Positions 7,688 through 15,634 of a stretch of DNA of 29,401 bases are shown piece after piece. The translations under genes were made by a program, and so were the position numbers. The stretch spans positions 1 through 29,401 of the forward strand of contig JAEWQS010000180.1 in the NCBI GenBank assembly GCA_023399095.1, written 5' to 3'. Numbering within the stretch: position 1 is the first letter of the stretch; every line of letters begins with the position of its first letter. Source of the DNA: Bacillota bacterium (GTDB taxonomy: Bacteria; Bacillota; Clostridia; Christensenellales; SZUA-584). The notes beneath the pieces were generated by a model. That model searched no databases and was not told the origin of the DNA. It saw nothing but the letters and a program-made list of their open reading frames with translations.

Positions 7688-7712
7688 CCCCACAAAGCTA
7701 GGCTTTGCGGGG
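7688..7712. repeat. Palindromic repeat, copy 3 (GGGGACCCC family)
   Basis: CCCCACAAAGC, then TAG, then GCTTTGCGGGG, followed by ACCCC. It has the same plan as the copies at 6278 and 6337 and lies inside the interval bounded by the duplicated tRNA end. Confidence 0.75.
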
Positions 7713-7949
7713 ACCCCTAAATGTGACTCCGGTTCTGCCAGAGGCATACTTATTGAAATGAGATAGTAGTGAATCGAACGCGAGCCTGCCGCTAACTGTG
7801 ATAACCAAGCGACTGCCGCCAGTAGCGGATGAAAGGCACTTATCTGTGAGCATGAGGTGAATGCGAGAAGTTGTGAAGCATGAGCCCATTGCGAACAGAG
7901 AAGATGAAGGCAAGCTAGACGGCGTGACAGCGACCGCAAAGGAGCGGAG

Positions 7950-7982
7950 CGATTCCCATCACCCGCTCCACGTCGAAGCAAG
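7950..7982 (+). repeat. Att-like direct repeat, detached copy of the tRNA-Gly 3' end
   Basis: Repeats 7594-7626 with one mismatch. It lacks the 5' part of the tRNA, so it cannot make a tRNA. The match continues loosely into the terminator hairpin. Confidence 0.85.
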
Positions 7983-8005
7983 TTTTACGATTGCTCCGTC
8001 AGTTA

Positions 8006-9070
8006 TTATCGCTCTATACTTCCCGAATTGTTTGATCGCCTTCTGTCAATAATTCTCATTGCAATGAAAAAAACAAGTGCAAATACGACACATATAATAA
8101 AATATATCATCCTGTTTTCAGGAGACTCCACATTGCCTTGTATTTTGTATTGGTCATAGTGTAAAGACTTATTATCAAGATTTATTTCAAAACCGATTTG
8201 CATATTTGTGAATAATCTTCCATCATCATTCCCTACATCAATAATAATTTTTTTTACGCTATTTAAACAAATATCACCGCCATCAATATTGAATAAAATT
8301 TCCACGCCGGAAATATACTCTCCATTTGCATCATAGAAGTTTAGTTTTTGTTTTGTTATCGGAACGTTTGGAAGTAAGAAATCACCATCAATGCCTGTTT
8401 TACAGCTTATATCTGTATTTTCCACCTCAATTGTGATATCAGGCAAAGGGTCTGAGCTTTCACATTCATTCACTATCTGACCGTAAAGATTTATGGTTTC
8501 ATCAAATGATACAAAATCCATATCGCCTACAATATTATTATATGTGCCCACTTCATTAAAATGAATTTTACCACATTCATCAAGGCTAAAAGACACCTCA
8601 AACTTATCCTTGAACTCAGGGGATCTGTCCGTACTGCTTAATTCAATATAGATTTTTTTATCCTCATAATCAGCAAAATCTGCATACCCTTCATTAAAAA
8701 TGATCTCAAACACATCTAAAAAATTGTCATTCTCATCATAAAGCTCAATTATATTGTGACCTATGGGCATATTCTGAAACAGATACTGCCCGAGTTGTTT
8801 TACCGTTGCCGTCACATTGCTTCCTTTTAGCTTAAGTTTATAACCTTCACAGACAGATTGTCTTTTGTTTATATGTCCATGAAGCTTATACGTGTCATTT
8901 GATATCACAGAGGGCACCTCTCCCACAAATATTGCCTCTGTATCGTCGTCACCCATTTTAAACGTTGGCGCCTGATGTGTTTTATCATTATCTGCAAATG
9001 AGCCGGCAATTATTAATAATAGCCCCAAAATTATTGCGATATATTTCAATAATATTATAATATGTTTCAA
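8006..9070 (-). CDS. Membrane-anchored surface protein with two carboxypeptidase-regulatory-like repeats
   Basis: 354 residues. The N-terminus is a signal sequence or anchor (about residues 4-26) and a second hydrophobic segment (about 325-342, IYFIICVVFALVFFIA) is followed by the basic cytoplasmic tail RIIDRRRSNN, so most of the protein should be outside the cell. The outside part has two related blocks, at about 60-130 and 190-265, each running from a Y/N-L-x-G-x-I strand through an xxNVPI or xxNMPI turn to a Y/FDxNxxx-x-xVEI strand. This is the pattern of CarboxypepD_reg-like beta sandwiches. The start is a TTG at 9070 with AGAGG 13 bases upstream, so the exact start is uncertain. It is divergent from the polymerase gene at 9152 and has clearly lower GC than regions 1 and 5. 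Function unknown. Confidence 0.75.
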   Translation of the reverse strand: MKHIIILLKYIAIILGLLLIIAGSFADNDKTHQAPTFKMGDDDTEAIFVGEVPSVISNDTYKLHGHINKRQSVCEGYKLKLKGSNVTATVKQLGQYLFQNMPIGHNIIELYDENDNFLDVFEIIFNEGYADFADYEDKKIYIELSSTDRSPEFKDKFEVSFSLDECGKIHFNEVGTYNNIVGDMDFVSFDETINLYGQIVNECESSDPLPDITIEVENTDISCKTGIDGDFLLPNVPITKQKLNFYDANGEYISGVEILFNIDGGDICLNSVKKIIIDVGNDDGRLFTNMQIGFEINLDNKSLHYDQYKIQGNVESPENRMIYFIICVVFALVFFIAMRIIDRRRSNNSGSIER

Positions 9071-9087
9071 ATTTATTAAATTTCCTC

Positions 9088-9116
9088 TTTAATATATTAC
9101 GAATATATATTATAAT
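9088..9116 (+). promoter_or_regulatory. Probable promoter of the EpsG-like gene
   Basis: TTTAAT at 9088-9093, a 17-base spacer and a perfect TATAAT at 9111-9116, 35 bases before the ATG. AAGGAAA at 9141-9147 is the ribosome site. Confidence 0.5.
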
Positions 9117-9151
9117 ATGACATACAAACACAAATATTTCAAGGAAATGAT

Positions 9152-10312
9152 ATGCGGTTTAATATCTTTATATCGATAGTCATTTACTCTATTCCAGTTT
9201 TACTGTGTGTTCTTGCGTACAAATATAAAAACAAACATTTTATATTTGCCTTTCTTATTTTGGCTTTTTTAATCACAGCGTTTCGTTTTAATATAGCAAC
9301 CGATTTTGGAAGGTATTATAATCGTGCGTTTTATCGAACGGAGCTTGGGATATCATTTAATGAGCCTATTGAAATGTTTTTCTTCTATATTTCTTCAAAA
9401 GCAGGACTTCCCAGGCTGTTTTTTATGTTAAATGCAGCTATTGTTTCAATTTGCGGATATATCTTATATCTCCAATATAAAGACCTTAAGCGTCACGAGC
9501 TTATGTTTATTGCTTATTATTTTATCATATTAGTGGGTAATTATATTACAAGATATTGTGCAGCAGTGGCCGTTAGCTCTGTTGGTGTTTACTTCTTGAT
9601 CAATTATTCAAAGAACAAGAAATATTTCATGTATTATCTTTTAATAGCGCTTCTATCATTTTGCTTTCATACCGGCGCTATTTTGACGTTGGCTTTTCCT
9701 CTTATTCTTTATATTTATGACAAAATAAAACGTGATAACGGAATCTTTAAATATACTTACACAATAATAATGGGCACGATTGGCGCTTGTTTGCCTTTGG
9801 CTGTCGTTGTTGGAGATTTGCTTATCAGCAGCTTCAGTATCTTTGATAAATTTTCTTTGTACTTTATGTGTTTTAAAGAATGTATACCTAAAAACATTTT
9901 TATGATTACTTTAATGCTGGCCGTAATTTGTGCCGTTGGCTTTTTGTTTGATATTCTATCTGTTACGTTTAATAAAAATAAATATATTAAAGTTTTTTCT
10001 ATTGGCAGCATGATGTTCATGTTCTTCGTTATCATTGCGTTGTTTCGCGGACAATATCTGCTTGATGTCATGCGCATTGGTGTTATCTTCGTTTTTCAAA
10101 GCTTCATTTTGTTCTTGTTTGTTTTTTCCGATAAAAAAATCAATAAAAGCTTCAGCTCCAAAATTTCTATTTATATTATCAGTTCCATATATATTTGCTT
10201 GCTCATTTTTTGTGTTATTTTGGGATCATACAACAATTTCCCATATAATACAGATACGACTGTGCCATGGGACAGCGGCTCTACTTATGTGCAGAAGATG
10301 ACAAATTACTAA
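9152..10312 (+). CDS. EpsG/Wzy-like polysaccharide polymerase, integral membrane
   Basis: 386 residues, almost wholly hydrophobic with about ten predicted membrane spans. The N-terminal layout fits the EpsG family: a first span, KNKHFIFAFLILAFLITAF, then the RFNIATDFGRYYN loop, which parallels the family's (R)xxxxxDxxxY motif, and later SFCFHTGA, where a conserved His-x-G-A motif is usual. EpsG proteins are thought to polymerise repeat units of exopolysaccharide on the outer face of the membrane. No glycosyltransferase, flippase or other polysaccharide gene is nearby, so this is an orphan. It is AT-rich with ATA and TTT-rich codon use, like its divergent neighbour. A terminator follows at 10402. 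Confidence 0.82.
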   Translation: MRFNIFISIVIYSIPVLLCVLAYKYKNKHFIFAFLILAFLITAFRFNIATDFGRYYNRAFYRTELGISFNEPIEMFFFYISSKAGLPRLFFMLNAAIVSICGYILYLQYKDLKRHELMFIAYYFIILVGNYITRYCAAVAVSSVGVYFLINYSKNKKYFMYYLLIALLSFCFHTGAILTLAFPLILYIYDKIKRDNGIFKYTYTIIMGTIGACLPLAVVVGDLLISSFSIFDKFSLYFMCFKECIPKNIFMITLMLAVICAVGFLFDILSVTFNKNKYIKVFSIGSMMFMFFVIIALFRGQYLLDVMRIGVIFVFQSFILFLFVFSDKKINKSFSSKISIYIISSIYICLLIFCVILGSYNNFPYNTDTTVPWDSGSTYVQKMTNY

Positions 10313-10347
10313 GCTTAGGACGTACTGTTTTAATTTGAAGTGATGAT

Positions 10348-10404
10348 AACAAGCAAAAAGCGCCTATTCCTGGCTCTCACGGAAATGGCACTTAGTTGCT
10401 TGTT
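10348..10404. other. Long imperfect hairpin downstream of the EpsG-like gene
   Basis: Three stacked stems: AACAAGCAA (10348-10356) with TTGCTTGTT (10396-10404), AAGCGCC (10358-10364) with GGCACTT (10387-10393, one mismatch), and TTCC (10367-10370) with GGAA (10381-10384). The right arm shares three bases with the next terminator stem. Confidence 0.6.
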
Positions 10405-10430
10405 CAAGTTATTCTTGAACTTTATATTTT
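10402..10430 (+). terminator. Intrinsic terminator of the EpsG-like gene
   Basis: GTTCAAG (10402-10408), a 5-base loop, CTTGAAC (10414-10420), then TTTATATTTT. No equally clear terminator is seen for the convergent GH31 gene, which ends at 10584; the rest of 10431-10583 shows nothing recognisable. Confidence 0.8.
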
Positions 10431-10583
10431 GTTGTGATGCTGACACATTAAAAACAGATTGTTACATTTACACTTTCATTCTTGTTTCATTTTCGTAATT
10501 ATTCATATCCCAGAGATCTTTCCAGCCCTTCACGCTTTCTTATAGAAATACCTACCCTTTGGTTAAATGACACTGGCCGTCAG

Positions 10584-12926
10584 TCAAACAAAGGATACTG
10601 TGGTATCACCGCCGCGGTAAGTGATTATCTTTGAAACATCACTGTTATGAATCTTCATTGTAATGGGTTTAGTCCGAAGCCTTTTTTGCTCGTGTATAAC
10701 AAGCTGATTGGCCGCATCTGTCCATTCAAATTGCAGACATTCATACCGGCCTTTTTTATATTCATAGCTTAAACCGTCGTCATTATAATATATACCCTTC
10801 GCATCCGTTCCTTTATAGATCCAAACCTCCAACGCGCCTGCATCTTCCATCGCGTACATCGTCGGCTTCTGCATAAAGAGTATACTTCCCGCCTTAACAA
10901 ACACGGGCATTGTGTCTATACCGGCTTCGACTGTCACCGTTTGCCCGCCTCTGTAAAATTCATTGGTCCAGAAGTCATACCAGCCCCTACCTTCCGGCAG
11001 ATAACAGGTCTGCGTCCTTATCTCTTCTATGGCGCCCTCACGGTCATAATACATTGGACGGGTAACCGGACACACAAGAAGTGCGTCACCGAACATGAAT
11101 TGATCGTCGATATCCTTTACCTTCTCGTCCTTTGGAAAATCGAACATCAGGCTACGCATCATCGTATAGTCATCAAATGCCACGCGCATAACCATAGAAT
11201 AGATATATGGCATGAGCCTGTAGCGCAGCTTGATGAACTTTTCGATCGAGTCATAGAACATATCACCCGGCTTGCCGAAATTCCATATCTCTCGTCTCGT
11301 ATCGGTTCCGTGCGAACGGAAAAGCGGCAAAAACGCGCCGAATTGCAGCCAACGGGTATACAACTCCCTGTATGCAGGGCTTTTTGCACCTTCGTCGTAG
11401 TCGCCGTTCCAGAACCAGACCGGTTTTGCGTTCTCATCGCCGCACCATTTGCGCCAGCACGCTGTGCCGCCCACAAAAAATGCACCGATATCCACAGTCC
11501 AAAAAGGAATACCGCTCATGCATATATTGAGACCTTTTGCGATTTCCTTTTTTAATTCTTCCCACTTTGCACACGTATCCCCCGCCCAAAGCGCGGTGCC
11601 GTTTTTCTGAATACCCGCATATCCCGAGCGTGTCAGATTGAACACTCTTTTGTTCGGTTGTTTTTTCAGCTGATTAACGTATATGCCTTTCGCATGCGCG
11701 ACGGCATATATATTGGCAACAGCAGGGTCAAGATACTTTTTATGCTCCCCTCCTACCAGCTCATAGCGCTTTTCCTCAGGCAACAGCGTTTCTCCGCACC
11801 AGTCGGGCGCGGTAAAGGGCTCCGTTGAATCACACCACCAGGAATCAAAGCCTCCTGAAAACAATTCTTTATCCGCTTGTTTCCAGTAGACTTCTCTTGC
11901 TCTTTCGCTGAACGCATCATAGGTGGAGTAATCGCCCAGCAAATATCCATTCTTTGCGAACTCGGCATGGTCGGAACAACCCTCTGCCATATTCGGCCAA
12001 ACAGAAACCATACTATGCACATTCATTTCATGCAAGGTGCTGTTCATCGCGGTCAAATCAGGGTATCTTTCCTTGTCCACGGTTTTCTGTCCCCACAGAT
12101 CGCCGGGCCATGTCTTCCAATCCTGCACGATACAATCAAGAGGAACACCTGTTTCGCGGTATCTCTTTGCAACATCAATCATTTCAAACTGTGTTTGGTA
12201 TCTTTCCTGAGATTGTATATACCCAAGCGCCCATTTCGGGAGCAGCTCTGCTTTTCCGGTCAGATATCTGTATTCCGATATCACATCATCCATGCTGCCG
12301 GTAATCAGAAAGAAATCTATCTGATCCACAGTATCCAGATACATATCCGTTGCCTCACCCGTATCATCAAAAATCATAAGAGACGGGCAGTCAAACAAAA
12401 CACCATAGCCTTTGTCTGTCATAAAAAACGGCATCGGGATGCGCATATTATGCTGATATAAATATTGTTTTGTACCCCGTTTGTTGTAAACGCCTTCCTC
12501 ATCCTGCCCCAGGCCAAAAATACCCGTTTCCTGTGAAATGGAAAACGACACTCTCCCCGCAAATGCTTTTCTGTCTGTATAAGGACGCAGATTGCTGATC
12601 TGGGTTCGCTGACCGTCAACTGTTTTGACCACTTCGATACGAGGCTCTTCACCACGTGTAGAGTACTTCACCACATCGATTTCTGCCAGATCGTATTCAG
12701 TGACACGCAGCAACGGTTTGTCTTGCAGCTTGAAGAAAATATGTTCATCCTCAATGCCCGCACAGATGCTATTCGGATCATCACTGTCGTGCAGCTGACT
12801 GTAGGCTTCCTTTTGTATGAGATACGAATCGTTTTTTATATCACCTGTTTTGGTAAACGTACAGCGCAAAATATTCTTTCTTACGTGTTGAAAAATCAAC
12901 ACATAGTCGCCAATAATATGTTTCAT
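10584..12926 (-). CDS. GH31 family alpha-glycosidase (alpha-xylosidase or alpha-glucosidase)
   Basis: 780 residues. GH31 layout: an N-terminal beta domain (about 1-225), a TIM barrel starting near LLPKWALGYIQSQ (229-241), and a C-terminal beta domain. The retaining nucleophile is Asp366 in FDSWWCDSTEP (360-370), and the acid/base is Asp450 in LWAGD. IPFWTVDIGAFF (473-484) and LRYRLMPYIYSM are further family signatures. A WWxDxTEP-type nucleophile box is common in alpha-xylosidase-like members, but family members also include alpha-glucosidases and alpha-galactosidases, so specificity is open. No signal peptide is present, so it acts in the cytoplasm on imported sugar. It is last in the permease operon, 19 bases after the ATPase gene, with GAGGAAGG as ribosome site. 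Confidence 0.93.
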   Translation of the reverse strand: MKHIIGDYVLIFQHVRKNILRCTFTKTGDIKNDSYLIQKEAYSQLHDSDDPNSICAGIEDEHIFFKLQDKPLLRVTEYDLAEIDVVKYSTRGEEPRIEVVKTVDGQRTQISNLRPYTDRKAFAGRVSFSISQETGIFGLGQDEEGVYNKRGTKQYLYQHNMRIPMPFFMTDKGYGVLFDCPSLMIFDDTGEATDMYLDTVDQIDFFLITGSMDDVISEYRYLTGKAELLPKWALGYIQSQERYQTQFEMIDVAKRYRETGVPLDCIVQDWKTWPGDLWGQKTVDKERYPDLTAMNSTLHEMNVHSMVSVWPNMAEGCSDHAEFAKNGYLLGDYSTYDAFSERAREVYWKQADKELFSGGFDSWWCDSTEPFTAPDWCGETLLPEEKRYELVGGEHKKYLDPAVANIYAVAHAKGIYVNQLKKQPNKRVFNLTRSGYAGIQKNGTALWAGDTCAKWEELKKEIAKGLNICMSGIPFWTVDIGAFFVGGTACWRKWCGDENAKPVWFWNGDYDEGAKSPAYRELYTRWLQFGAFLPLFRSHGTDTRREIWNFGKPGDMFYDSIEKFIKLRYRLMPYIYSMVMRVAFDDYTMMRSLMFDFPKDEKVKDIDDQFMFGDALLVCPVTRPMYYDREGAIEEIRTQTCYLPEGRGWYDFWTNEFYRGGQTVTVEAGIDTMPVFVKAGSILFMQKPTMYAMEDAGALEVWIYKGTDAKGIYYNDDGLSYEYKKGRYECLQFEWTDAANQLVIHEQKRLRTKPITMKIHNSDVSKIITYRGGDTTVSFV

Positions 12927-12945
12927 ATACCTTCCTCTTTGCTCC

Positions 12946-14058
12946 TTATGCCAACGTATGTTCCGTTTCCTTGTCGAACAAATGGATTCTTTCTTTGTTG
13001 AAACTGAGTTTCACCTCATAATTTTTTTTGACTATGTTCGTTCCATCCATTAGGGAAGACGCCATTCTGATAACTGCCACGTTTGATCCGATATTGACGT
13101 GCACAAGTATTTCGTTGCCCATCATTTCAGTGAGAAGGACATGCGCACGGCAATCACCCGGCTGCCCCTCATCCACGATAAAGATATCCTCCGGGCGTAT
13201 ACCTGCCACAACGCTTTGCCCTGTAATGCCTTTTTCTTTAAGCGTCTGCTGTTTGACTTCCGGCAGCAAAATTTTGTCGCCGCATATCTCAACAGTATAG
13301 CCGTCCTTTTCGTTGACCAGTGCCGTGTCAAAAAAGTTCATCTGTGGCGTGCCGATAAATCCTGCAACAAACATATTGGCCGGATGCATAAACACATCTT
13401 TGGGTGTACCGATCTGCTGTATAAACCCGTCTTTCATAACGACGATTCGGTCTCCGAGCGTCATCGCTTCCGTCTGGTCATGCGTCACATAGACAAAAGT
13501 GGTGTCAATTCGTTTTCTAAGCAGCATGAGCTCTGTCCGCATCTGATTTCTCAGTTTCGCATCCAGATTGGAAAGCGGCTCATCCATGAGAAAGACTTGC
13601 GGATTCCGTACGATCGCGCGGCCTATAGCCACTCTCTGCCGCTGTCCGCCGGACAACGCCTTGGGTTTTCGCTGAAGTAAATCCGTAATTTTCAATATCT
13701 CCGCCGCCTGTTTGACTCTTTGCTTTATCTCATCTTTGGGTGTCTTTCTGAGTTTTAATGCAAAAGCCATATTTTCAAAAACCGTCATATGCGGATACAG
13801 CGCATAGTTTTGAAAAACCATTGCAATATCTCTTTCCTTGGGCATCACGTCATTCATTTTCTTCCCGTTAATATACAGCTCTCCGCCCGAAATTTCTTCA
13901 AGACCTGCAATCATACGCAGCGTTGTCGATTTTCCGCAACCTGATGGTCCTACGAAAACCACAAACTCTTTATCTTGTATCTCCAGATTAAAATCATCAA
14001 CTGCAATAATATCCTTACTATACACTTTCTTGATTTTTTTCAGTGATAAACTTGCCAT
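12946..14058 (-). CDS. Sugar ABC transporter ATPase (MalK/MsmK/UgpC type)
   Basis: 370 residues, normal length for this class. Walker A is GPSGCGKST at 37-45. The signature LSGGQRQRVAIGRAI is followed by Walker B VFLMDEPLSNLDAKLR and the switch histidine in YVTHDQTEAM. The C-terminal third carries the TOBE regulatory domain (VVAGIRPEDIFI region). It powers the two permeases encoded upstream. Many Firmicute CUT1 sugar operons lack an ATPase gene and borrow a shared one, so a dedicated copy here makes the transporter self-contained. It begins six bases after the DUF624 gene. Confidence 0.96.
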   Translation of the reverse strand: MASLSLKKIKKVYSKDIIAVDDFNLEIQDKEFVVFVGPSGCGKSTTLRMIAGLEEISGGELYINGKKMNDVMPKERDIAMVFQNYALYPHMTVFENMAFALKLRKTPKDEIKQRVKQAAEILKITDLLQRKPKALSGGQRQRVAIGRAIVRNPQVFLMDEPLSNLDAKLRNQMRTELMLLRKRIDTTFVYVTHDQTEAMTLGDRIVVMKDGFIQQIGTPKDVFMHPANMFVAGFIGTPQMNFFDTALVNEKDGYTVEICGDKILLPEVKQQTLKEKGITGQSVVAGIRPEDIFIVDEGQPGDCRAHVLLTEMMGNEILVHVNIGSNVAVIRMASSLMDGTNIVKKNYEVKLSFNKERIHLFDKETEHTLA

Positions 14059-14064
14059 CCCGTC

Positions 14065-14748
14065 TTACCTCTCTTTTAAATTTGGTTGAATCACGCGTTC
14101 TTCTATTGCTTCATTGGCGATCATCACATTGATCAGCCCCATAAACGAAAATAGAAATAACAAAGTCACGGGAATTGAATATATGTAAAAAATCGCACAC
14201 AGTATGACGATTGGTATCGTCATAATCGTCAATACATTACGCTTCATTTCCACAAGCACCATAATCGCTGAGTTTTTTATGATTTTCCCAAGCGGCAAAT
14301 CAATCAGCGCTATCATGCAAAAACAATAATTCGTTTGGCAGTATATGATGCTGCATAACATAACAAACACAACGATTAACGGCATACTCGCGTATACATC
14401 GCCGATTGACGCAAACCCAACAACCGCAATGCCAATGAGAACCAACCATGGTATGAATGCGATCCAGCTTTTAATAAAACTGCTCTTGAACTCATCTATG
14501 AAATCTTTAAAGAAGAATGCATTTCCTTCTCTCGCCAGATTAAGAAGCACTTTGTTTAAAGCCGTTATTGTCGGAGGAATCGTGACAACAGGCAAACAAA
14601 ACAGAATGAACAGCAAATTCAGACCGATCAGTCTCCAAAAATGCGTATAATACAGAAACAGGAATCTCTTTATCCCTTTTGCCGGGGGCGGAGCCGTGAC
14701 GCCCTTGCCCCCCTTATGCTGATAGAATAAAGATTTAAAAACATCCAT
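14065..14748 (-). CDS. DUF624 (YesL-like) membrane protein
   Basis: 227 residues with about five hydrophobic spans. The conserved opening FWRLIGLNLLFILFCLPVVTIPP followed by TALNKVLLNLAREGNAFFFKDF matches the YesL/DUF624 family. Members are nearly always encoded beside CUT1 sugar permeases in Firmicutes, but no biochemical role is established. It lies between the second permease gene (61-base gap) and the ATPase gene (6-base gap). Confidence 0.9.
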   Translation of the reverse strand: MDVFKSLFYQHKGGKGVTAPPPAKGIKRFLFLYYTHFWRLIGLNLLFILFCLPVVTIPPTITALNKVLLNLAREGNAFFFKDFIDEFKSSFIKSWIAFIPWLVLIGIAVVGFASIGDVYASMPLIVVFVMLCSIIYCQTNYCFCMIALIDLPLGKIIKNSAIMVLVEMKRNVLTIMTIPIVILCAIFYIYSIPVTLLFLFSFMGLINVMIANEAIEERVIQPNLKER

Positions 14749-14809
14749 GAATCAACTCTCCCAAACTCCGTCATGTCCATCTGTATGTTGAGCATGTGAA
14801 TCCAATAAT

Positions 14810-15634
14810 TTATCCCTTTACAGCTCCGGCTGTCATGCCGGAAACGATATACTTCTGTCCCAAAAGATAGACAATAATGACAGGCAGACTCGTCAACACA
14901 ATATCCGCACATATCAGGTTCCAATCTCTAAAGTACATCCCAAAGAAATTGTAGACGGCCAGCGTCATCGGCCAGTGTTGAGAGTTACCAAGGAAGTATA
15001 GTGGCAATATGTATTCATTCCAGGTATTCAGGAACGTAAGAACCATAACCGTTACAAGCACAGGCTTTAAAAGCGGTAATATGATTGAAAAGAATAGCCT
15101 CATAGGAGAACACCCGTCTATTATTGCCGCTTCATCAATATCCCTTGGGAGCTTGCCGACAAAACTATATATCAAAAATACATTAAACGGAGTTTGTATT
15201 GATGCATACAGCAGTATGATACCAGCCTTTGTGTTGATAATTGCCAATGCCTGCATGACTTTCATCAATGCAATAAAGTTTATTGGCATGGTGATTCCAA
15301 GCACAATAATGAAATAGATGATTCTATTCGCCTTGCTTCTGTTTCTGGACAATACAAACGCTGCCATTGAGGAGGTCAGCGTACAAAGCAGAACGCTGAA
15401 TACCGAATAAGTCAAGCTGTTTAAGAAGGCTGTGTCAAGCTTTCCTTTCTCTATGACCGTTGTAAAATTTTCAAATTGAATACTATCCGGGAGAGTCAAA
15501 TTCATTTCAGCCGCGGCTTGGCTTGTTTTGAGAGAATTGATTAATATCAAAACCAACGGCGTGATCAGAATAATGGATATAATCCACGCGACAATATTTA
15601 TGCCTACAATTTTGAAAGCTTTCTTTGATGTCAT
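14810..15634 (-). CDS. Sugar ABC transporter permease, MalG/LacG type
   Basis: 274 residues with six spans. The cytoplasmic EAA loop is DEAAIIDGCSPMRLFFSIILP, which docks the ATPase. The N-terminus has the usual basic MTSKKAFK followed by a first span. GAGGTGG lies just upstream, inside the end of the partner permease gene, and the start ATG shares bases with that gene's TAA stop (TAATG), so the two permeases are translationally coupled. Confidence 0.95.
   Translation of the reverse strand: MTSKKAFKIVGINIVAWIISIILITPLVLILINSLKTSQAAAEMNLTLPDSIQFENFTTVIEKGKLDTAFLNSLTYSVFSVLLCTLTSSMAAFVLSRNRSKANRIIYFIIVLGITMPINFIALMKVMQALAIINTKAGIILLYASIQTPFNVFLIYSFVGKLPRDIDEAAIIDGCSPMRLFFSIILPLLKPVLVTVMVLTFLNTWNEYILPLYFLGNSQHWPMTLAVYNFFGMYFRDWNLICADIVLTSLPVIIVYLLGQKYIVSGMTAGAVKG

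Larger units (their letters stand above)
7647..8005. other. Gene-free segment bounded by the duplicated tRNA 3' end
   Basis: Holds palindrome copy 3, the second att-like repeat and a degenerate copy of the tRNA terminator (CGAAGCAA at 7974-7981 facing TTGCTCCG at 7991-7998). The middle, about 7720-7945, is richer in GC than the island to its right and has no credible gene. The open frames across it are antisense to tRNA-derived sequence. I recognise no integrase or other mobility gene. Confidence 0.65.

Noticed and set aside
7628..7981. Minus-strand open frame of 117 codons beginning MLRRGAGDGNRSAP
   Set aside because: It starts in the antisense of the detached tRNA 3' copy, has no ribosome site, and its composition is repeat-like. 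Its shared opening with the previous frame only reflects the direct repeat.
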